From Phymatolithon calcareum (taxonomy: Eukaryota > Rhodophyta > Florideophyceae > Hapalidiales), in NCBI GenBank assembly GCA_977006965.1, contig OZ345370.1, positions 496,001-560,000 of the forward strand: a stretch of 64,000 bases of DNA, read 5' to 3'. This document shows positions 1-10,200 of this stretch, piece after piece. Under the pieces are notes generated by a model. That model worked only from the letters and a program-made list of their open reading frames with translations, searched no databases and was not told the DNA's origin. Both the position numbers and the translations under genes were made by a program. How positions within the stretch are numbered: position 1 is the first letter of the stretch; each line of letters begins with the position of its first letter.

Positions 1-7
1 CGTGAAA

Positions 8-1426
8 ATGGTCAAGCTGTGCAGGGAGGCACTTCTCGGCAGCCGAACATTCCCCGGCTTTGACATGGTTCCGCCGTCATTTCACCTGCTCCCCAAGTTC
101 GCTTTGACCAGGGCTTTCGTGCAGTACGACCGCGAGTCACTCAACACGTTGCTCAACAGTGTTGGGATTCCTCATCTTCCTCGGAATTCCAGAATTTGGT
201 GGACCTCTTGTTTCAGCTTCCATACGAAGGAAACAGTGCGACGGAATATTGATGTTCCACGGAAGACATCAAAGAAGTCTAAAATGCACCGCCGAAAACT
301 TCTCAAACTCCGTCGCCGACTGCGGAAGGGCATACCTGTACTCTCCCGCAGTGCCTGGACGCTCAACAAAAGGGCGTACGAGAAGATAAAACGGGACCCT
401 TCGATGCCCATACCGTGGCTAGTGAACTCCATAACCACGGACGGCCTTCAGGTGAAGGTCGTCTTGGCCACAATAGAAGACACGCGGGCAAGCCGAGTAC
501 CCACCGGTCTTGACGTGCTCGACAAGAAAGGCTACCGAGAGATCTCCGGCGCGTACGACGTCAAAAAGCATACGAAGGGTGTGTTCAAGAGCGCGAAACC
601 GGTTCCCCGAGATCTAAGGGGCGACATAATCGCTATCGGTCTCGACCCCGGTCTGGTCGAAGTGGCCACGACGGCAAGAGCAACAATGAACTTTCCAGCT
701 CGCGACTTCAAGTCGTCGGCATTCGCGCAGTTTGGTACCAGCTTTCCGACGAAGAAGTTCCGTCGTGAGAACTTATCTATCAATGCGCAGAATTTTGAAG
801 CGAATAGGCGAGAAATCCCTGCGTACCGAACTGCGGTGCAGCGATTTAGCGAGGTGACGCTGAAGGAGGCCGGAAAAGCGCGAGCGTACGCCACGGTCGT
901 TCACGAGACTTTGCCCATCATGATGGAGGAACTTCTAAGTCCCCTGCGGCGACAGAAGCGGTTTGCGCGTTTCCGTGCCGGGCAAAGATCGATGCATCAC
1001 CTTGCATCCTCGTTATTGTTCGACGAGGAACAAATAGAGCTGCGGCGGTTGAAGGGCGAACAGAAGAGGCGGAAGAAGAAGGAGCTGTACGGTCGTCCCC
1101 GGGTCGTTTTCTTCGGCAATGCTGAGTACAGGTTTGGGAAAAGCGGGCCTACTCCGCGGAAAAAGCTCATTCGAGCTTTAGCGAAGATGTGCCCTGTGGT
1201 TCTGACGGACGAGTTCCGGACGTCTGCACGTTGTCATGGATGTGGGATGCCTATGCAAAAGGGCAAAGGTTTTCGTGTGCTACACTGTCCAAACAGTGCA
1301 CCGGGCGAGAACTCCTGCAGCGTGGGCGACATTGACAGGGACGTGAACGCCGCGCGCAACATAGGAACATGTGGTGTCCACATGCTTTTAGGAAAAGAGC
1401 GTCCGGAGTATCTGTCTAGGTCGTAG
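8..1426 (+). CDS. Fanzor-type (eukaryotic TnpB-like) RNA-guided nuclease, possibly 5'-partial
   Basis: Single open frame of about 472 residues from the first in-frame ATG at 8. The frame is open to the window edge, so the true start may lie upstream. The C-terminal half carries a split RuvC nuclease: RuvC-I motif IIAIGLDPG (Asp near residue 213, nt 644), a G-N-A-E-Y-R-F-G motif near residue 370, then TDEFRTSARCHGCG and finally DIDRDVNAARNI (RuvC-III). Four cysteines (CHGC, then CP and CS) between the last two form a TnpB-type zinc finger. The usual TnpB RuvC-II glutamate region is replaced by the FGNAEYRFGKSG block, and a Glu lies in DEFRTS just before the zinc finger. This rearranged layout is described for Fanzors, RNA-guided DNA nucleases carried by eukaryotic transposons and some large viruses. 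The N-terminal half is basic (KKSKMHRRK, RRRLRKG), as expected for a guide-RNA-binding part. No transposase gene is seen beside it. The frame is intact, unlike most mobile genes here. Confidence 0.85.
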   Translation: MVKLCREALLGSRTFPGFDMVPPSFHLLPKFALTRAFVQYDRESLNTLLNSVGIPHLPRNSRIWWTSCFSFHTKETVRRNIDVPRKTSKKSKMHRRKLLKLRRRLRKGIPVLSRSAWTLNKRAYEKIKRDPSMPIPWLVNSITTDGLQVKVVLATIEDTRASRVPTGLDVLDKKGYREISGAYDVKKHTKGVFKSAKPVPRDLRGDIIAIGLDPGLVEVATTARATMNFPARDFKSSAFAQFGTSFPTKKFRRENLSINAQNFEANRREIPAYRTAVQRFSEVTLKEAGKARAYATVVHETLPIMMEELLSPLRRQKRFARFRAGQRSMHHLASSLLFDEEQIELRRLKGEQKRRKKKELYGRPRVVFFGNAEYRFGKSGPTPRKKLIRALAKMCPVVLTDEFRTSARCHGCGMPMQKGKGFRVLHCPNSAPGENSCSVGDIDRDVNAARNIGTCGVHMLLGKERPEYLSRS

Positions 1427-2181
1427 TCGTCCCACTATTTTTCTGTTTATTAGCTGGCATGCATAAGTATGTCTAGTGCCTCTACCGTGTTCATACGGGT
1501 TGCTCTTAACTCTTGTTTACAAGGGGAGCAATACTGTTGCCTTTAGAGGGCAATAAACAGCTTGTTGTGTTCTCACCAAGAATATGGCACACTGTGCATG
1601 CGATGCAGGACACATTGAGCAACTTGTGCTCCCACTGGAGCCAATTTATGCATGACAGAGGGTCGCGGCGCCTATTGGATAGGAGCTTCAACAGGTAAAA
1701 CGATACATATGGCTACTAAGTGGCGTGCGACAGAATCTCTGCTCCTCAAAAGTTATCTCAAGAGAGTTCGACAACGGCGACATGAACATAGACGACATTG
1801 GAAAAGAGGTTTCTCAGTCTGTTATCAGTGACTCCCACAAGCATCTTGGACACGGTGCGTGATATCCCCAACTGACCTAATTAAGCTCGATCAGGAGACT
1901 GTGACAGAGCAGTGTGAAAAGCATTAAATTTTAGCTTTTCTTATTATGCAGCGACGGTCGATGTACAGTACATCTCTTTGCAGCATCCACGTGTCCTATT
2001 GAAAATGATTATTTTTTCCGGTGCATCTTTGAGCATGCAGGATCTATCTCGTCGTAAAAAAACATTTCCTTTCCCCAAGTTTTCCCTTCGCAACCCTTTT
2101 TCGAACGGAAATCAACGGTGCGCCTCAAACGCTCAAACATCCCCACGATCCAGAGCGACTCCCTATAGCGATCGTCTCACA
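1427..2181. other. Fanzor 3' flank and RPC1 upstream region
   Basis: No convincing gene. Two small stem-loops lie downstream of the Fanzor stop: TTGCTC (1500-1505) with GAGCAA (1526-1531), and TTGCC (1537-1541) with GGCAA (1549-1553). In TnpB and Fanzor loci the guide RNA usually overlaps the 3' end of the nuclease gene and extends beyond it, so this is where such an RNA would be expected. The two stems are weak evidence on their own. Short open frames on both strands here look like chance. Confidence 0.3.
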
Positions 2182-5100
2182 ATGAGCACGACGGAGCCAG
2201 CTTCGCAAACCATGGTGGCGCTGCCATCGCGCATTGGAAAGCAGTTGCTTCCCGTCCCGTCTTCATCAACGCCGATGCGAATAGCATCCATTCAATTCGG
2301 CGTGATGGACGCGGCTGAAATAACCCGTTCTTCGCACATTGAGGTGAACAACAACCTTATATATGACGCTTCCGACCGCTCTGCCATGCGCGGCGGGGCG
2401 CTGGACCCGCGACTCGGCGCTATTGACAAAGATGCAACTTGTGAAACCTGCCATCAGAAGATTCAGTTCTGCGTCGGCCATTTCGGCTACATCCGTCTTT
2501 GTCTTCCCGTTTTTCATGCCGGCTACTTCAAGAGTGTGGTTCAATTTTTGCAAATGATTTGCAAGTACTGCGCGCGAGTTCTGATTGCGAAGGAACAGCG
2601 TTCGCGTTACATTGCGCTCTTGCGAAATCCGCGCATATCGTCAAAGAGCCACATTCGCGGGTCGCTCTTGCGCGAAATCTGGGAAAAGAGCAAGAAGGTT
2701 CGAGCTTGTCCACATTGCAATTGCATTAATGGCGTTGTGAAGAAGACAACTACTCTTAAGATTGTGCATTATCCGGATGGAAACAAGCCGCCGTCGAAGA
2801 AGAAGGATGAAGATGACGAGGAGGATGAAGACGACGACGAGGATGGCGACGACCGGTCGTCCAGATTCGACCCAATGTACAGGACTGCAATGCGTGCAAG
2901 CGCGGATTTGAAAAAGCACATTTCGAAGGCGGCTGATGACTTGCATCCGCTTCGCGTTCTGGACCTTTTCGAAAGAATCCCCTCGGAAGACGTCCAGCTA
3001 CTGGACATGGACCCTGAGTTTGGTCGCCCGGAGCGCTTGATTCTGCAGCACTTGCCGGTGCCTCCTCTTTGCATCCGTCCCACGGTTTGTTCGGACCCAT
3101 CTGCGGGGTCGACAGAAGATGACCTAACCGTTAAGGCGTCCGAAATCGCGCACATCAACAATGTCATCCGGGGCGACATGGAAAAGGGACTGAACACGCC
3201 GCGAGTGTTCGATAACTGGGACCAGCTTCAGTACGAAATCGCACGCTATGTCAACTCTGAGCATCCTGGGCTACCCACCCCAGTTCCACCAACGAAGCCT
3301 CTTCGGGGGATGAGTCAGCGACTCAAGGGAAAGACGGGCAGATTCCGCGGAAACCTTTCGGGAAAACGTGTTGACTTTTCTGCACGAACAGTCATTTCGC
3401 CGGACCCCAACCTTGCCATTGACCAAGTCGGCGTACCGGTGTATGTCGCTCGCATTCTGACGTACCCTCAACGTGTCACCAAATTTAACATTGAGAAACT
3501 GCGTGCCGCTGTAGTCAATGGACCGGATCAACATCCTGGTGCAAATTTTGTTGAATTTTTGGATGGTCGGCGAAAGTATCTGCGGTACGGAGACCGCAAG
3601 CAAGTTGCAGCCGAATTATCTGACGGCGTTATTGTGGAGCGACACCTCACTGATGGGGATGTTGTGTTGTTTAACAGACAGCCAAGTTTACATCGCATTT
3701 CTATTATGTCGCACCGTGTCAAAGTTGGTGTCCACAGAACGTTCCGGTTCAATGAATGTGCGTGCGCTCCGTACAATGCTGATTTTGATGGAGATGAAAT
3801 GAATCTTCACGTTCCGCAAACCGAAGAGGCGCGTGCCGAAGCTATGGAGTTGATGTCCGTATTGCGAAATCTCATCACACCTCGCAATGGCGAGCCCCTG
3901 GTAGCTGCCATCCAGGATTTTATTACCGCGTCATATCTCGTGACGAGCAAGGACGTTTTCATGGATCGGGCAGAATTTTACCAGGTCATGTGCACGATAT
4001 CAAATGCTTCTGAAGAAGTACGTCTTCCTCCGGCGTGTATCTTGAAGCCGGTTGAACTATGGTCGGGCAAGCAAATATTCACTGCTCTTATTCAAAATGC
4101 AGCATTTTTGCGAGGAACGCTTCGTAACGAGTTGTTAGGCGAAGATCTCGACAGATCAGACAGAGCATATACTGCTTCTCTAACGACGGAAGTGGCGGAA
4201 AAAGGGTACTCATTGAGTGGAAAGGTTTCAACAATGCTTGCTCCTCACATGTGCAGCCGGGACGGGTATGTTTACTTCCGAGGCGGGGAGCTCATTTGTG
4301 GGCAGCTTGGGAAGAAATCTCTTGGTAGTGCATCCAAAAAGTCCATTCTCTATATTTTGCAACGCGAGTACGGTTGTGATGCGGCTGCGTATGCGATGAA
4401 TCGACTCGCCCGATTCACTGCGAGATGGCTTGCAGATGCAGGGTTCTCAATTGGCGTGGATGATGTTGCGCCATCACTGCGACTTCGAAATGAGAAGGAA
4501 AGGCTTGTCCGCGAAGGTTACAGACGCTGTGAGGAATATATCGAGGAGTTACGAGTTGGTAAACTGAAGTTGAGGCCAGGATGTTCCCCAGAGCAAACTC
4601 TTGAAGCAGTTCTAAATGCAGAGCTTTCTCAAATTCGTGAAGAAGCCGGAAAGGCCTGTTTAGCTGAAATTGACCCGAGTTCTAATGCTGCGCTTACCAT
4701 GGCTCTTTGTGGATCCAAGGGGTCGAACATCAATATCTCTCAGATGGTTTCTTGTGTGGGTCAGCAAACAGTGAGTGGAAATCGAGCACCGGATGGTTTC
4801 TTCGGACGGGCGCTTCCGCATTTTGAACTGGGATTGAACGCCAAGAGTCCAGTTGCGAAGGGATTTGTGTCCAACAGTTTTTTCAGCGGAATGACTCCCA
4901 CAGAATTCTTCTTCCATACAATGGGCGGGCGCGAGGGTTTGGTGGACACCGCAGTCAAAACGGCCGAGACCGGTTATATGCAGCGCCGGTTGATGAAGGC
5001 TTTGGAGGATCTCAGCGTTCAATATGACTCGACAGTACGTTCAAGCAGTGGCACAGTTATTCAAATGCGCTATGGAGATGATGGGCTCGATCCGTCGGAG

Positions 5101-6591
5101 ATGGAAAGCAGCAGTGGCCGCCCTGTCAATTTTGAACAACTTCTCGATTCCGTCACTTGCGCTTTGCCTTTTAACGGGGAGCCAATGCTTTCGGCATCTG
5201 AATTGCGAAATTATGTCGACCTGATTTTGCGCAGAGCCAAGGTGGCTCATGTCGTCGATGACATCGTACCGAATTTTGGAATGGAGCATATTCTGAAAGA
5301 AATTCGCTCTTTCTTAATGGGTATTGCGCAGAAGCAAGAAGACGATCAGGGCGTTTATGGTCTGCAAACGCGGCATATTGATGAATTCCTTCGTCGAATA
5401 TTACAAAAAATTGCCAGAGCAAACGTGGAACCTGGTTCTGCCGTAGGTGCGGTAGGTGCTCAAAGTATTGGAGAACCTGGGACACAAATGACTCTGAAGA
5501 CGTTCCATTTCGCAGGAGTTGCGTCAATGAATATCACGCTTGGTGTTCCGCGCTTAAAAGAAATCATCAATGCGAGTCGCAGCATCGCTACGCCTATCAT
5601 CACCGCAGCATTGGTATCAGAGCGCGACGTCAAGGCTGCTAGAATTGTGAAAGGGCGCGTGGAGCGAACGTTTTTGGGTGAGATTGCGACATACATCAAG
5701 GAAGTTTACCGACGAGGTGCCTCATACATTGCCGTGAAGTTGGACATGGAAACTATTCGAAAAGTTCAACTGGACATCGACCTTGTCGAAGTCGCAACGA
5801 GAATTGTGGAGCACACGTACTCCAAGCTGAGGGTTTTGGCGGAAGATGTGACGTTAATAAGACCTGACAAGCTGCGCATAAATGCGCGGCCGAGGGGTGA
5901 TGCGGGGAAATTGCTGGATCCTGCGGAACGGAGGCGCAACCGCGAAGCGCGCAAAAAGGAAACTGCGAACCGTCCATTTTATCTTCTGCAGAGCTTGAAG
6001 TTACAGCTCCCGAGTGTGCCTGTGCAGGGTGTGAAGTCTGTTGGCCGCGCTGTCATCAACGACAAGGGAGATGGAACTTACGACCTGTTGGTGGAAAGTG
6101 ATGACCTGACGAACGTGATGGTTATTGCTGGTATTGATGGGTGCAAGGTGACTTCCAATCACGTTGTTGCCGTGGAGAAAACGTTGGGTATAGAGGCTGC
6201 GCGTGCGACTATAATGTCGGAGATCAAGAATACAATGGATTCGCATGGGATGACTATCGATGATCGGCATGTGAAACTTCTGGCGGATTGCATGACGTCG
6301 ACGGGATCGGTTCTTGGAATCACGAGATTTGGGATTCAGAAAATGCGAACCTCGACGCTTATGCTTGCCAGCTTTGAGATGACTGTGGAGCATTTGTTTC
6401 ATGCGGCGATTCACTCCAAGAGAGATGATATTATCGGCGTGTCGGAACGAATTATTATGGGGGTTCCTATTCCGCTGGGCACCGGTCTTTTCCAGATGTT
6501 GAGGAAGACGAACAAGGAAACTCTGAAAGGTCCCCTTGCCTCGAGGCAAATTTTTTTGAACGACAGTTTGCCCAAGTTAGTTAACATTTAG
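2182..6591 (+). CDS. RPC1: DNA-directed RNA polymerase III largest subunit RPC1
   Basis: Largest, catalytic subunit of RNA polymerase III, which transcribes tRNA, 5S and U6 genes in the nucleus. The ATG at 2182 gives 1469 residues, close to yeast RPC160 (about 1460). The frame stays open upstream to about 1978, with ATGs at 2005 and 2035, but that stretch lacks family resemblance. Visible in order: the N-terminal clamp zinc motif CETCHQ...CVGHFGYIRL near residue 87; a second cysteine cluster CKYC...CPHC; an acidic linker (about 2806-2850) unlike other subunits; the fork/active-site region with RVDFSARTVISPDPN; the catalytic Mg-binding NADFDGDEMNLH near residue 532; a bridge helix and trigger loop around GAVGAQSIGEPGTQMTLKTFHFAG. 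The text TPRNGEPLVAAIQDFITAS just after the active site is Pol III-like rather than Pol II-like, and there is no heptad C-terminal tail. The gene is intronless and appears intact. Confidence 0.95.
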   Translation: MSTTEPASQTMVALPSRIGKQLLPVPSSSTPMRIASIQFGVMDAAEITRSSHIEVNNNLIYDASDRSAMRGGALDPRLGAIDKDATCETCHQKIQFCVGHFGYIRLCLPVFHAGYFKSVVQFLQMICKYCARVLIAKEQRSRYIALLRNPRISSKSHIRGSLLREIWEKSKKVRACPHCNCINGVVKKTTTLKIVHYPDGNKPPSKKKDEDDEEDEDDDEDGDDRSSRFDPMYRTAMRASADLKKHISKAADDLHPLRVLDLFERIPSEDVQLLDMDPEFGRPERLILQHLPVPPLCIRPTVCSDPSAGSTEDDLTVKASEIAHINNVIRGDMEKGLNTPRVFDNWDQLQYEIARYVNSEHPGLPTPVPPTKPLRGMSQRLKGKTGRFRGNLSGKRVDFSARTVISPDPNLAIDQVGVPVYVARILTYPQRVTKFNIEKLRAAVVNGPDQHPGANFVEFLDGRRKYLRYGDRKQVAAELSDGVIVERHLTDGDVVLFNRQPSLHRISIMSHRVKVGVHRTFRFNECACAPYNADFDGDEMNLHVPQTEEARAEAMELMSVLRNLITPRNGEPLVAAIQDFITASYLVTSKDVFMDRAEFYQVMCTISNASEEVRLPPACILKPVELWSGKQIFTALIQNAAFLRGTLRNELLGEDLDRSDRAYTASLTTEVAEKGYSLSGKVSTMLAPHMCSRDGYVYFRGGELICGQLGKKSLGSASKKSILYILQREYGCDAAAYAMNRLARFTARWLADAGFSIGVDDVAPSLRLRNEKERLVREGYRRCEEYIEELRVGKLKLRPGCSPEQTLEAVLNAELSQIREEAGKACLAEIDPSSNAALTMALCGSKGSNINISQMVSCVGQQTVSGNRAPDGFFGRALPHFELGLNAKSPVAKGFVSNSFFSGMTPTEFFFHTMGGREGLVDTAVKTAETGYMQRRLMKALEDLSVQYDSTVRSSSGTVIQMRYGDDGLDPSEMESSSGRPVNFEQLLDSVTCALPFNGEPMLSASELRNYVDLILRRAKVAHVVDDIVPNFGMEHILKEIRSFLMGIAQKQEDDQGVYGLQTRHIDEFLRRILQKIARANVEPGSAVGAVGAQSIGEPGTQMTLKTFHFAGVASMNITLGVPRLKEIINASRSIATPIITAALVSERDVKAARIVKGRVERTFLGEIATYIKEVYRRGASYIAVKLDMETIRKVQLDIDLVEVATRIVEHTYSKLRVLAEDVTLIRPDKLRINARPRGDAGKLLDPAERRRNREARKKETANRPFYLLQSLKLQLPSVPVQGVKSVGRAVINDKGDGTYDLLVESDDLTNVMVIAGIDGCKVTSNHVVAVEKTLGIEAARATIMSEIKNTMDSHGMTIDDRHVKLLADCMTSTGSVLGITRFGIQKMRTSTLMLASFEMTVEHLFHAAIHSKRDDIIGVSERIIMGVPIPLGTGLFQMLRKTNKETLKGPLASRQIFLNDSLPKLVNI

Positions 6592-6815
6592 ATATATACA
6601 TCCCTTATTTACATTATTTCGTTTTACTAACTTCACCCCTGGCTATTTAAGTAGTAGTCTTGTTGCCCGCCAACCCAGAAAGAGTGTCAATCTTCTTTTC
6701 TTCTTCCAATGTCAAGTCGTAATTAAGTGGATTTATTGAGAAGGTACCATGTGTCCCAACGTGAGGAAAGTCGGCACCTTTCTTAGCATTCTACTACACT
6801 CGAAATTTCGGTTCC
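6592..6815. other. RPC1 3' flank
   Basis: AT-rich spacer between RPC1 and the minus-strand reading frame that follows. No conserved element recognised. An overlapping plus-strand frame (6749-7057) has no recognisable content and is probably chance. Confidence 0.4.
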
Positions 6816-7157
6816 TTAATCAGAATTACTTAGTATCGCGTCGATGGCTCGGGCCACGTTGGTCTCCTCTGTGGGGGTCCATGTTGGCTTCCTCAGGATG
6901 CTCTTCAGTATTCTCACTGCCCATGCTCCTTGACTGCCCATTTCTTCTATTAACTTCGGCGAATTTCTTGGAAACTGACCTACAAACCATCTTGCGCAGA
7001 GAATTCTGTGCCTGCTTTCTTTCATCCTCACTGCTTGGTGCGGTAGGCCATTCTTAGCAAGTGTAATTTTCCTAGCGCGGCGTTCTTGTTGTTGTTCCCA
7101 GGCTAGTCGGAGGGCACTCCTGTCTTGGATATCGGTTGGTGTGCTCGATTTTCGCAT
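6816..7157 (-). CDS. hypothetical small basic protein, 113 residues
   Basis: Open frame beginning at an ATG 60 nt downstream of the SEL1-repeat gene on the same strand, with an in-frame TAG just upstream of the ATG. The product is rich in Arg, Lys, Gln and Glu (EQQQERRARKITLAKNG) with a Trp/Pro-rich tail, and resembles no family I recognise. It could be a separate gene, or a decayed extra C-terminal part of the neighbour. A join to that neighbour by a normal intron is unlikely, since the only candidate gap is about 20 nt while the clear introns in this window are 93-97 nt. A plus-strand frame overlaps most of it. Confidence 0.3.
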   Translation of the reverse strand: MRKSSTPTDIQDRSALRLAWEQQQERRARKITLAKNGLPHQAVRMKESRHRILCARWFVGQFPRNSPKLIEEMGSQGAWAVRILKSILRKPTWTPTEETNVARAIDAILSNSD

Positions 7158-7216
7158 GCGGTCCAGCGTCTCGAGTTCCAGCTCTTCAATGTCAAGTCCA
7201 CAACTGCACTAATGAT

Positions 7217-10200
7217 TCAAGACCTCACGCCAAGCACTGACATTTGAGTTTCAGAACGAGCGCTCTGTAGGAGCTGTTCTGCTCGAACGGGATCAGCAGG
7301 AACTCCGTTCGCGCCATCTCGTAGTAATTTCGACAAGCTGTACATTGCCGCCCCACGAGTGCGCAATTTCACTATTCGATCAGACTGGGCTGGCAAACCC
7401 TCAATTCCAGAGTCGAGCAAATGCCGTACATTGAAATAAGAAATCCCGTCACCGGCTTCGTTGATAACACGCGTGTAGAGCTCTTGTGCCCGAACCGGCT
7501 CTTTCGCTACGCCGTTTGCGCCAAAGTGTAGTAAGAGTGCAAGGCTGTACATTGCATCTGTGCATCCAGTACTTTCGATCACACTCGTGTACAGCTCGAG
7601 AGAACGACAGGCGTCAGCCTCCAGGACGTTAGTGCCATGATGAAGGAGCTCAGCAAGTTGAGCCTTCGCCTGCACATTTTCGCCCTCCTCGATGGCGCGG
7701 TTGTACAGTTCGGCAGCACGATGCGCGTTTGCCGGAACCCCTTCTGCGCCCTCTTCCAGCAAGTTTGCGAGGTTCACCATGGCAAACACATTGTCGCCCT
7801 CCTCGATGGCGCGGTTGTACAGTTCGGCAGCACGATGCGCGTTTGCCGGAACCCCTTCTGCGCCCTTTTTGAGCAAGTTTGCGAGGTTGTACATGGCAAA
7901 CACATTGTCGCCCTCCTCGATGGCGCGGTTGTACAGTTCGGCAGCACGATGCGCGTTTGCCGGAACCCCTTCTGCGCCCTTTTTGAGCAAGTTTGCGAGT
8001 CCAACCATGGCAAACACATTGTCGCCCTCCTCGATGGCGCGGTTGTACAGTTCGGCAGCACGATGCGCGTTTGCCGGAACCCCTTCTGCGCCCGTTTCCA
8101 GCAAGATTGCAAGTCCAACCATGGCATCCACATTGTCGCCCTCCTCGATGGCGCGGTTGTACAGTTCGGCAGCACGATGCGCGTTTGCCGGAACCCCTTC
8201 TGCGCCCTTTCTGAGCAAGTTTGCGAGGTTGTACATGGCAAACACATCGTCGCCCTCCTCGATGGCGCGGTTGTACAGTTCGGCAGCACGATGCGCGTTT
8301 GCCGGAACCCCTTCTGCGCCCTTTTTGAGCAAGTTTGCGAGTCCAACCATGGCAAACACATTGTCGCCCTCCTCGATGGCGCGGTTGTACAGTTCGGCAG
8401 CACGATGCGCGTTTGCCGGAACCCCTTCTGCGCCCGTTTCCAGCAAGATTGCAAGTCCAACCATGGCAACCACATCGTCGCCCTCCTCGATGACGCGGTT
8501 GTACAGTTCGGCAGCACGATGCGCGTTTGCCGGAACCCCTTCTGCGCCCTTTCTGAGCAAGTTTGCGAGGTTGTACATGGCAAACACATCGTCGCCCTCC
8601 TCGATGTCGCGGTTGTACAGTTCGGCAGCACGATGCGCGTTTGCCGGAACCCCTTCTGCGCCCGTTTCCAGCAAGATTGCAAGTCCAACCATGGCATCCA
8701 CATTGTCGCCCTCCTCGATGGCGCGGTTGTACAGTTCGGCAGCACGATGCGCGTTTGCCGGAACCCCTTCTGCGCCCTTTTTGAGCAAGTTTGCGAGGTT
8801 GTACATGGCAAACACATTGTCGCCCTCCTCGATGGCGCGGTTGTACAGTTCGGCAGCACGATGCGCGTTTGCCGGAACCCCTTCTGCGCCCGTTTCCAGC
8901 AAGATTGCAAGTCCAACCATGGCAACCACATTGTCGCCCTCCTGGATGGCGCGGTTATACAGCTCGGCAGCACGATGTTGGTTTCTGCTCCCAACTGTGT
9001 TCATCTGGTCGCGCAAGTTGTCCACATGTTCCATCACATTTTCATTCCGTGCAATCACTATGGCAACTCCTTCTTCCGTGGTCATGTCCAATGTGTTCTC
9101 CAGTGCCTCGCTGCACGCAAAATTATAATCGCCTTTTGATATCTTACTGAAGTGCACAATAGAGCGTGCAAGAGCCGCAAGAGCCCGCTCTCTTCTGCCG
9201 ACCTTTAGAAATGAGGACAAGACGGCACAAAAGTTGGCGTAAGCCACTGCAACGGATGCCTCGTACATTGATTCATTCAGCACATATTCAAATTGCTTGT
9301 CAATGAGAGCCACCCATTTCTCGTCTCTAAATTGGTTTCTCATCGACCTCAGGGAGGCACCTTGCAACTTGCCCGCATTTCGAGGCATATAGAACCCTTC
9401 GATTAGCGTCACAGCGTCCTGCGCTGCTTTTCTGCTGGGAACTCTTTGAAATAGAATCTGAAGCGCCTTTCCGAGCGCATCACCATCTTCCATTGCCGTC
9501 GCCGCAACTTCATATAGCGTCAGTGCTACGTCTAGATCTTCTTTCCTTCCAGATTCCATAAGACGGTCTGCACGGATTCGAATATCTTCAACTCCCAACG
9601 GTGATCTGTTTGTCGCTTCTTCACTTTCGCTAAAGCCACGCACAACCTCCACCACAATGAGGGACGCATGTTTCAGAGACATCTTGTCCGCATCAGCGTA
9701 TGAAACCGGTGCAGATATCCGAGTTCGGAAATTAAAAGTGGTCGTTATGCCACGAAGAATTTCTGCTTCAACTTTGATGCGCTTGGAATTTTGTACCTTC
9801 ATAATATATCCTCCGCTTGTCATCTCATACATGGATATATCTGATCGTGTCGGTAACCATCCATCCCACATCCTCATGCTTCCTGTTCCCGCTTTAGATG
9901 CATCGAACAACGATACCCCAGACGAAATTCTTCTTCTCGTTCGGCAAACTGACCACGAAGCACGTCCAATTTCCACTTTTGACTTTTCCGCTCCCGCCAG
10001 TCGACCTCCAAACGCATCACGCCACGCTTCCCACGCAAACCTCTCGCTAGTCGATTCGCCAACACGCAGCTTTGCATTAATTGATACCGCGGACCCGTTG
10101 TCTTGTCTCGAAAATCTTATCACAACTTGTACATCTTGCGGGCCGCATACAGCTCGGAACACAGCTTCATAGTTTTCAATGTTGAAGTATGCCGCATCAA

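Noticed and set aside
1978-2181. Upstream extension of RPC1
   Set aside because: Open frame but without similarity to the family; ATG at 2182 gives the normal N-terminus spacing to the first zinc motif.
7690-8980. Regular repeats resembling a CRISPR array
   Set aside because: Units are 114 bp, contiguous, coding and in a eukaryotic gene; there are no spacers.
7637-9139. Long antisense open frames (up to 500 codons) over the SEL1 array
   Set aside because: They arise because the 114-bp unit has no stop in those frames; the minus frame has a recognised protein family, and repeat changes follow its codons.
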